This document shows positions 13,727-19,035 of a stretch of DNA of 19,035 bases, one piece after another. The translations under genes were made by a program, and so were the position numbers. The first letter of the stretch is position 1, and each line of letters begins with the position of its first letter. The stretch is from Deltaproteobacteria bacterium RIFCSPHIGHO2_02_FULL_40_28. GTDB lineage: Bacteria > UBA10199 > 2-12-FULL-40-28. The stretch spans positions 114,029 through 133,063 of the forward strand of contig MGRJ01000004.1 of the NCBI GenBank assembly GCA_001798135.1, written 5' to 3'. A model generated the notes under the pieces. The model was not told the origin of the DNA, ran no database searches, and was given only the letters and a program-made list of their open reading frames with translations.

Positions 13727-14860
13727 ATGAGCAAGATAATCCAGAGGCTTCTCAAACTCAATCTTCCTTCAAACCGGTCTGCTTTTTTGTGGGGCCCCCG
13801 AAAATCGGGGAAGTCCTACTGGATTTCCCATCATTTAAAACAAGCCCCTCTTATCGATTTACTTCAAACCGATGTCTACGCCGATTATGTGGCCAGGCCC
13901 AGTTTACTTCGGGAGCGCTTCCAAACTTATCGGGGGCTTGTTGTCATTGATGAAATTCAAAAAGTGCCAGCTTTGTTGGATGAAGTCCATTGGCTTGTTG
14001 AAAATAGCCATGTTCATTTTCTCATGACGTGGTCTAGTGCCCGCAAACTCAAGCGGGGTAATGCCAATCTGTTGGGGGGCCGGGCTTGGAAAAAGCAAAT
14101 GATGCCGCTTGTAAGTGCAGAGGTTGACCGGTTGGATCTTCAAAAAATTGTGGTTTCGGGTTTGCTTCCCCCTCATTTTCTTTCTCCCAACCCCATTGAA
14201 GATCTGCGTGCTTATGTAGCTGATTATCTCAAAGAAGAAATTGCCGCCGAAGCCCTCACACAAAACATTCCGTCTTTTAGCGATTTTTTGCGCGTAGCGG
14301 CCCTAACCAGCAGCGAACTTTTGAATTACGCCAACGTGGCGCGCGAAACAGGGGTATCCCCCAAAATTGTTCGTAATTATTTTAGCATTTTGGAAGATAC
14401 TTACTTGGGTAGCCGCCTTCCGCCTTGGACAAAATCGAAAAATCGCAGACTCATTGAAACAGAAAAATTTTATCTGTTTGATGTGGGAGTGGCCAATTTT
14501 TTAAGCCAAAGACGCCCGGTTTTGGGAAATCCAGATTTTGGCAAATCCTTCGAACATTTTATTTTTATGGAACTTAAAGCGTACCAAACTTACTGTTGTC
14601 CAGAACGAAGCCTCACTTACTGGAGAACAAGCACAGGTCTTGAAGTAGATTTTATTTTTGGAGACAAAGAAGTAGCCATCGAAGTGAAGAGCGGTAAAGT
14701 TCATGAGGGAGATTTGAAAGGATTAAAGGCTCTCAAGGAGGATGGCCCAGTCAAAAAGTCTTATATCGTGTCCTTGGAAAAGGAACCCCGCACCCTTTCT
14801 GGTTTCCATGTTCTGCCCTGGAATGATTTTTTGAAATTTTTGTGGAACGGTGAAATTTAA
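13727..14860 (+). CDS. AAA ATPase with DUF4143 domain (second paralogue, altered sensor-1 region)
   Basis: 377 aa, same two-domain architecture as the protein at 6495-7625. Walker A is GPRKSGKSY (23-31), Walker B VVIDEIQ (D75, E76), and the C-terminal nuclease-like part has YWRTSTGLEVDFIF and AIEVKSGK. The family's conserved T-G-S-S-A-R-K-L reads T-W-S-S-A-R-K-L here: Trp102 replaces Gly, and a single base in codon TGG (14030-14032) would explain it from GGG. This may impair ATP hydrolysis or reflect early decay; the frame is otherwise intact. The codons are richer in G+C (for example GGGGGGCCGGGCT) than those of the neighbouring lipoproteins, consistent with transfer. A MITE-like repeat follows the stop codon by about 90 bp. 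Confidence 0.87.
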   Translation: MSKIIQRLLKLNLPSNRSAFLWGPRKSGKSYWISHHLKQAPLIDLLQTDVYADYVARPSLLRERFQTYRGLVVIDEIQKVPALLDEVHWLVENSHVHFLMTWSSARKLKRGNANLLGGRAWKKQMMPLVSAEVDRLDLQKIVVSGLLPPHFLSPNPIEDLRAYVADYLKEEIAAEALTQNIPSFSDFLRVAALTSSELLNYANVARETGVSPKIVRNYFSILEDTYLGSRLPPWTKSKNRRLIETEKFYLFDVGVANFLSQRRPVLGNPDFGKSFEHFIFMELKAYQTYCCPERSLTYWRTSTGLEVDFIFGDKEVAIEVKSGKVHEGDLKGLKALKEDGPVKKSYIVSLEKEPRTLSGFHVLPWNDFLKFLWNGEI

Positions 14861-14946
14861 CATGGAACATTGAAGTCTAGAGTATTTTAACTTTTCGTTG
14901 ATACATATGATTCTATCATTCTGAGTTCCTGTTATCCTGAATAATT

Positions 14947-15017
14947 TGTCATTCCCGCGCAGGCGGGAATCCATCTTTGAATTTTAAGACTGGATCCCGG
15001 CCTCCGCCGGGATGACA
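14947..15017. repeat. MITE-like inverted repeat element (71 bp)
   Basis: The left end TGTCATTCCCGCG with CAGGCGGGAATCCA and the right end TGGATCCCGGCC with CCGCCGGGATGACA are inverted and imperfectly complementary, each with an internal small hairpin. This is the same family as 7719-7823. Copy B of the 38-bp repeat starts seven bases later. Confidence 0.8.
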
Positions 15018-15023
15018 AATGAT

Positions 15024-15061
15024 GCAGGGATGACAGAGGGGAGACATTTTTCAACAATCCC
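15024..15061 (+). repeat. Dispersed 38-bp repeat, copy B
   Basis: Identical to 43-80. Its last base is also the last base of the vapC stop codon (complement CTA, 15061-15063). The repeat edge therefore falls exactly at the end of the toxin gene. Confidence 0.85.
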
Positions 15062-15453
15062 TAATAAGCTACGATGGCCACATCGGTTTTTGAAAAATCG
15101 TTTCCTTTAAAAAGAAGAGGTTCGCCAGAATACTGGGAAAGGGCATAGGAACAGCAATCTCCTAAATTCAATTTGGCGGGATGGTTTCCTTTGCCGAATT
15201 TTATGTGGGCTTCACGCGCTAATTTAACTTGATTTTCATTTAAACTGACAATCTCAATTTGAGTTTCATATAAAAGAAGGTCAAGTTCTCGACTTCCCCC
15301 TGATCCTTTTTTCCAATGCATAACAATGGCGCTTTCCAAAATCGACAGGGTACTCGCTAATTTTTTGGAATCGTCGCCAATGAGGCTGACAAAAGTTTGG
15401 GTTTCTGGTTCTCCCAGCAGAATGGCAACGAGCACGGAAGAATCAATGATCAT
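15061..15453 (-). CDS. vapC: VapC-type PIN-domain toxin
   Basis: A 130-aa PIN-domain ribonuclease. The acidic metal-binding residues are all present: Asp4 (MIIDSSVLVA), Glu40 (ILESAIV), Asp99 (NLGDCCSYA) and Asp119 (KGNDF), so it should be catalytically able. VapC toxins cleave tRNA or rRNA and are held inactive by VapB. Length is normal. The start lies one base after the vapB stop on the same strand, so the genes are co-transcribed. The stop codon coincides with the edge of a dispersed repeat, but residues through AIVAY look like a natural family end. Confidence 0.92.
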   Translation of the reverse strand: MIIDSSVLVAILLGEPETQTFVSLIGDDSKKLASTLSILESAIVMHWKKGSGGSRELDLLLYETQIEIVSLNENQVKLAREAHIKFGKGNHPAKLNLGDCCSYALSQYSGEPLLFKGNDFSKTDVAIVAY

Positions 15454-15454
15454 T

Positions 15455-15709
15455 TTAATCGAAGGTCCCTTTTTCGTTGTATCCTAAAATTTCATCGGGA
15501 GTTCGGGGGTCAAGAGTAGGAAGTGCCGCACATCGTTTTGAAATCTCCATAATTTTTTCGACGAAATTATCTTTCATTTTTCTTCCTCGAAGTTTTTGCA
15601 GCCGATCTTCTAATGAATGGATAATAGCCTCTGTTTTCGTCTCTCCCGTCTCCTTAACAACTTCTGTTACTAACTCTTCCGCTTTTGTATTTTTGATGCT
15701 TAATGCCAT
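15455..15709 (-). CDS. vapB: VapB-type antitoxin (Rv0623-like family)
   Basis: An 84-aa antitoxin and transcription factor. The N-terminal block MALSIKNTKAEELVTEV with GETKTEAIIHSLEDRL matches the Rv0623-like (PSK transcription factor) antitoxin family, which forms a ribbon-helix-helix-type dimer. The C-terminal part (about residues 45-84, with RCAALPTLDPRTPDEILGY) is the toxin-binding tail that wraps the PIN active site. It is expected to repress its own promoter with VapC; two matching palindromes lie upstream. Confidence 0.9.
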   Translation of the reverse strand: MALSIKNTKAEELVTEVVKETGETKTEAIIHSLEDRLQKLRGRKMKDNFVEKIMEISKRCAALPTLDPRTPDEILGYNEKGTFD

Positions 15710-15724
15710 AAAATTTATCCAGTT

Positions 15725-15768
15725 AGGTAGAATCTACCTTATTTTATAGATTCTATACTCAATGTCAA
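15725..15768 (-). promoter_or_regulatory. vapBC promoter with two operator palindromes
   Basis: On the minus strand, TTGACA (complement of 15763-15768) and TAAAAT (complement of 15741-15746) are spaced by 16 bp. Two palindromes with a common TAGA-W-TCTA core lie here: AGGTAGAATCTACCT (15725-15739) and TATAGATTCTATA (15745-15757), with centres 19 bp apart. The second lies between the two promoter boxes and the first lies just downstream, so bound VapBC would block transcription. Confidence 0.75.
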
Positions 15769-15805
15769 CATAAAAGATAACAGAGCCGAAATTTTTACCC
15801 CTATT

Positions 15806-15820
15806 GTATTCTTTGAATAC
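15806..15820. promoter_or_regulatory. Palindrome GTATTC-TTT-GAATAC, second copy (candidate operator)
   Basis: Exact 15-bp match to the core of the palindrome at 10593-10609. It lies 126 bp upstream of the SBBP gene at 15947 and about 38 bp from the vapB -35 box, which is read away from it. An extended -10-like TGGGATAAT (15871-15879) follows, with no good -35 box. Confidence 0.45.
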
Positions 15821-15946
15821 CAAATTTTTGAAAAATCATCAGATTGTATCTTCATTTTCTTAGGGTCTTTTGGGATAATTGTTTTGTTAGCTACTATTTT
15901 CACAAGGGGTTAGGTTTAAGAGGGTTTAAGGTCGGGAGCACTGAGT

Positions 15947-18097
15947 ATGAAGCCTTTTTTAACCCTTACCCTCATTTATTTTGGTTTGTTTTTTTCAGTT
16001 CACTTCCAAGGTCTTAAGTTTAGTTTTTCTTTGCAGCCAAATCAGGCTCAGGCCTCCATTATTTATTTTTCATCTTACTTGGGTGGGAATGATTACGATG
16101 AAGGTCAAGCCATTGCCAGTGATGATGCCGGTAATATCTACATTGTAGGTACCACCAGATCAGCCGATTTTCCTATAGATACCGAACTGCAAACAGATCA
16201 AGGAAATTACGATGTTTTTGTAACTCAAATAACGGAAGCAGATGGTGGCACTCTTGTTTTTTCCACCTATCTAGGTGGAAGTTTCAGTGATTTTGCCAAA
16301 GATATTGCGATTGATTCGCATGGCTCGATTTATTTAACAGGATACACGGAGTCTTCGGATTTTCCGTTGCAGGATGAAATTCAAAATTATCAGGGTGGTT
16401 TGGATGCTTTTGTAACAAAAATAAGTAACACCGGAAACCTGGAATTTTCATCATACTTGGGTAGCCCAGGTATGGATTATGGTTTGAGTCTTGCTGTTGA
16501 TGAAACCAGTAATGTGTACGTAACGGGTGCTACCAATGATGCTTTATTTCCTACTGTTAATCCAATTGATAGTTTTTCAGGTACTGCCTTTGAAGCCTTT
16601 GTTTCAAAAATTAGTAGTACAAATGCACTTGTTTTTTCAACGGTACTAGGTGGAACTCAGGATGAATTTGGAACCAGCGTGGCCGTTGATGTGAATAATA
16701 ATATTTATCTGACGGGATACACAAATTCTGCAGATCTCCCTCTTGTTAACCAGATTCAGACAGATCAAACATCAACAGATGCTTTTATTGCCCAAATTTC
16801 TTTGGGAAGTGTTTATGCATCAAGCCTAGATTTTTCAAGTTATCTTGGAGGCAATGCAAATGACTGGGGTTATGGTATTTCAGTTGATGATTCAGGAAAT
16901 ATTTGGGTTGCTGGAACAACTTCGAGCGTAAATTTTCCTCTCTATCATGCTTATCAAAACACTTTGAGTGGTTCTTATGATTTATTTTTAACCAAAATCG
17001 ATTCGTCTAAAAATTTTGTTTTTTCAACTTACCTGGGTGGAACAGAAGGTGATTGGGCTTTTGATTTGGATGTTGATTCTGAGGGAAGGAGCTTTGTTAC
17101 TGGATTAACGGAATCAACAGATTTTCCAGAATTAGATTCTTTGATTTCTGATCAATTAGAAAGAGATGCCTATGTTACAGCATTTGATTCTTCAGGAGTT
17201 CTCATATTTTCAACATATTTAGGGGGATCATCGGTGGAGCACGGAAATGGAATCAAAGCAGGTGAACATGGAAACTGTTACATTACGGGTGTAACGGCAT
17301 CCCTTGATTTTCCAATCACCGCATGGCCCTTGATAGATGCCATTGACATGTTGGGAGATTCTCATGGTGATGCCTTTGTAGTGAAATTAAACATTGGTGG
17401 CAATGAAACCTGTGACGGATTGGATAATGATGGTGATGGAGCAGTTGATGAAGGATGGCCGGATAATGATGGTGATGGCATTGTCAACTGTCGTGATGAA
17501 GAAGAATGCAATGGTTTGGATGACAATGGGGATGGGCATGTTGATGAAGGATTTTTGGATACTGATGGGGATGGAATTATGGATTGTATGGATGAGGAAA
17601 GTTGTGATGGTTTAGATAACGATGGAGATGGGTTGGTGGACGAAGGGTTCCCAGATAACGATGGAGATGAAATTGCCGATTGTGCAGATATCGAAGAGTG
17701 TGACGGCATAGACAATAATGCCAACGGAATTACGGATGAATGGTGTTTTAACATTACTATTGAAGCCAGGAGTCATCTTGTTACTGCCGGCGTTTCCACC
17801 ATGATGAACCTAAATTACACCATTGATAATTTATCGCCTGTTTCTCAGGCCGTAAATGTTGTTTTTCTTGTTTGGCCTTATGGTGCTCCTGAAGGAATTT
17901 TACATCCAACTGATCTTGATTATATTGTTGTTGCTGCTGGTTCATCAGCCAGTGGGATCGCCAATATTGATACAGAGGATTATGTTGATCCATGGTTTTT
18001 GTATGGGATTGTAGCCGTTCTCTATAATTCTGAAGACGAAATCACTAACACAACCTGGATTACTTATGACCTTGATTGGTTTTTTACGTTTCCCTAA
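15947..18097 (+). CDS. Exported SBBP beta-propeller protein with MopE-like Asp-rich repeats
   Basis: 716 aa. A signal peptide ends at AQA-S (cleavage after about residue 36). Residues about 40-485 hold seven SBBP-type repeats of about 62-65 aa, each with an F-S-(S/T)-Y-L-G-G start, a G-N-x-Y-(V/L)-x-G-T/Y middle and a DAFVTKI-like end; seven copies could close a seven-bladed propeller. Residues 489-600 are Asp/Gly-rich repeats of exactly 32 aa (Cys489, 521, 553, 585), built on CDGLDNDGDG-VDEG plus DGDGI-DC, like the MopE/thrombospondin type-3 calcium-binding class. A C-terminal beta domain of about 115 residues follows. GGGAG lies eight bases before the ATG. It is probably secreted or surface-attached; the partner is unknown. 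The next gene is a relative in the same direction, 18 bp away. Confidence 0.85.
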   Translation: MKPFLTLTLIYFGLFFSVHFQGLKFSFSLQPNQAQASIIYFSSYLGGNDYDEGQAIASDDAGNIYIVGTTRSADFPIDTELQTDQGNYDVFVTQITEADGGTLVFSTYLGGSFSDFAKDIAIDSHGSIYLTGYTESSDFPLQDEIQNYQGGLDAFVTKISNTGNLEFSSYLGSPGMDYGLSLAVDETSNVYVTGATNDALFPTVNPIDSFSGTAFEAFVSKISSTNALVFSTVLGGTQDEFGTSVAVDVNNNIYLTGYTNSADLPLVNQIQTDQTSTDAFIAQISLGSVYASSLDFSSYLGGNANDWGYGISVDDSGNIWVAGTTSSVNFPLYHAYQNTLSGSYDLFLTKIDSSKNFVFSTYLGGTEGDWAFDLDVDSEGRSFVTGLTESTDFPELDSLISDQLERDAYVTAFDSSGVLIFSTYLGGSSVEHGNGIKAGEHGNCYITGVTASLDFPITAWPLIDAIDMLGDSHGDAFVVKLNIGGNETCDGLDNDGDGAVDEGWPDNDGDGIVNCRDEEECNGLDDNGDGHVDEGFLDTDGDGIMDCMDEESCDGLDNDGDGLVDEGFPDNDGDEIADCADIEECDGIDNNANGITDEWCFNITIEARSHLVTAGVSTMMNLNYTIDNLSPVSQAVNVVFLVWPYGAPEGILHPTDLDYIVVAAGSSASGIANIDTEDYVDPWFLYGIVAVLYNSEDEITNTTWITYDLDWFFTFP
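17411..17745 (+). repeat. 96-bp coding tandem repeat (Asp/Gly-rich, calcium-binding type)
   Basis: Cys codons at 17411, 17507, 17603 and 17699 mark an exact 96-bp period, with three full units and a partial fourth. The units are similar at DNA level (GATGGTGATGG and GATGGGGATGG recur) but not identical. Such arrays can expand or shrink by slippage in frame. Confidence 0.8.
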
Positions 18098-18115
18098 TGC
18101 TGAAAGGATAAAGAT

Positions 18116-19035
18116 ATGAAAAATAAAAAAATAATTTTGTTTATTCCTGTTTTAATTATTTTGGTGGGGCTGGTTATTTTTAGTTTTATAAAAAAAGATC
18201 ATTCCAGCCAGGCTGCGCAAGCTTTGGCCAAATTACCGGTGAGTTTTATTGAAAACAGGGGACAAATTAAGGGTGATTATCCCTTTTATGCCCAAGGATC
18301 AGGGTATCGATTTTTGTTTTCTCCACAAGGAATCACCTATGCCTTTGCCCACGACAAAACTCCCATTCAACTTTCCTTTCCAGGGGCTAATCCTCAACCC
18401 ATTATTTCTGGGGGGCAAAAGTTAGAAGGAAAAATAAACTATTTAAGAGGAAAAGATCAAAGTCAATGGAAAACCAATCTCTCAACATATGGGGAAGTAA
18501 CTTACAAAGATCTTTATCCCGGCATTGATTATGTTGTTCTAGGAAAAAAACAAGGCCTAGAATTAGAATTTCATATCAAGCCGGAGGCCAACCCAAATCA
18601 GATTCGCATGGCCTACACCGAAGGGGTTGAACAGTTAGAAATTTCTCAGGTGGGGGACTTAGTGATTAAAACAAAGGGAGGAGATCTTATTGAGAAGAAG
18701 CCCTATGTGTATCAAGAGATCAAGGGAAAGCGAATTGAGATAGCTAGTCGGTATTGGACTCAAGGAAAAGAGTATGGGTTTTATTTGGGTTCTTATGATC
18801 CCCAATACAATATTGTGATTGATCCAACATTAATTTATTCAACTTATTTAGGGGGTAGTTATTATGAACGTGATTCCTCAATTACCGTTGATGGTGATGG
18901 GAATGCCCTTGTTACTGGATATACATACTCTTCAGATTTTCCCTTACTCAATGCTTTTCAACCAAGCATTAGTGGTGAAGAAGATGTTTTTGTTACGAAG
19001 ATAGCTTCAGATGGGACGGTTGTTTATTCAACTTA
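18116..19035 (+). CDS. SBBP-repeat protein with DUF7948-like N-terminal domain (partial, runs off window)
   Basis: 306 codons are visible with no stop. AAGGA (18104-18108) lies seven bases before the ATG. Residues 5-25 are a hydrophobic segment (IILFIPVLIILVGLVIF) after a Lys-rich start, serving as signal or anchor. Residues about 42-240 match the N-terminal domain often found before SBBP repeats: FIENRGQI, then INYLRGKD, LYPGIDYVV, ELEFHIKP and finally IVIDPTLIYSTYLGGS. The first SBBP repeat starts there, and a second (VVYST) begins at the window end. The gene follows the SBBP protein at 15947 by 18 bp, so the two are probably co-expressed. The full length and any C-terminal sorting domain cannot be seen. 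Confidence 0.85.
   Translation, partial: MKNKKIILFIPVLIILVGLVIFSFIKKDHSSQAAQALAKLPVSFIENRGQIKGDYPFYAQGSGYRFLFSPQGITYAFAHDKTPIQLSFPGANPQPIISGGQKLEGKINYLRGKDQSQWKTNLSTYGEVTYKDLYPGIDYVVLGKKQGLELEFHIKPEANPNQIRMAYTEGVEQLEISQVGDLVIKTKGGDLIEKKPYVYQEIKGKRIEIASRYWTQGKEYGFYLGSYDPQYNIVIDPTLIYSTYLGGSYYERDSSITVDGDGNALVTGYTYSSDFPLLNAFQPSISGEEDVFVTKIASDGTVVYST

Noticed and set aside
14861-14946. Small RNA or gene between the second ATPase and the MITE-like element
   Set aside because: Nothing with start signal, hairpin or promoter could be supported.
17362-17754. A 130-aa minus-strand open frame rich in Ser and Pro
   Set aside because: It is the complement of the Asp/Gly-rich repeat array, which keeps all frames open; no start signal.

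Overview
The window looks like a piece of a bacterial chromosome with A+T-rich coding DNA. It probably comes from the old Deltaproteobacteria sensu lato, for example a Bdellovibrionota- or UBA10199-like lineage. That placement is inferred from gene content: a TIGR02147-type regulator, a PhaR-type polyhydroxyalkanoate (PHA) regulator, tandem ArsA-like ATPases, and large exported proteins with SBBP beta-propeller and MopE-like Asp-rich repeats. No phylogenetic marker protein was checked. The one universal marker present is rnpB, the RNase P RNA.

Layout. Positions 1-208 hold short tandem repeats, one copy of a dispersed 38-bp repeat and a possible remnant of a gene end. rnpB (209-640) has a dispersed palindromic repeat inside its P3 helix and ends at a strong intrinsic terminator. 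A 4-TM membrane protein starts directly at the end of the terminator T-tract. From 1232 to 6482 a co-directional block encodes a small helical protein, a PhaR-like regulator with a phasin-like tail, two ArsA/Get3-like ATPases, aminodeoxychorismate synthase component I (PabB) and an aminodeoxychorismate lyase-like class IV aminotransferase (PabC). Most junctions from PhaR onward overlap (ATGA or 8 nt) or are a few bases apart, so it probably behaves as an operon. An AAA/DUF4143 ATPase (6495-7625, minus), a MITE-like inverted repeat and an acetyl-CoA-synthetase-like acyl-CoA ligase (7827-9749, minus) follow. The ligase is divergent from a TIGR02147 regulator, with only 29 bp between the two start codons.

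The region 10699-13581 is accessory: an unrecognised 356-aa protein, a translationally coupled lipoprotein, and a convergent second lipoprotein. After it come a second AAA/DUF4143 ATPase (13727-14860), another MITE-like element, the second copy of the 38-bp repeat abutting vapC, and a VapBC toxin-antitoxin pair with a readable promoter and two operator-like palindromes. The last 3 kb encode two tandem SBBP-repeat surface or secreted proteins; the second runs off the window.

Most interesting points: (1) the two ArsA-like ATPases show reciprocal loss of key residues. One keeps the signature lysine but lacks the switch-I aspartate, and the other has the reverse, which predicts an obligate heterodimer with one working composite ATP site. 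(2) That pair is coupled to a PhaR-phasin-like protein, suggesting an uncharacterised granule- or membrane-linked module. (3) A 15-bp palindrome is shared upstream of the unknown/lipoprotein operon and of the SBBP genes. (4) A mobile-type palindrome sits inside RNase P RNA.
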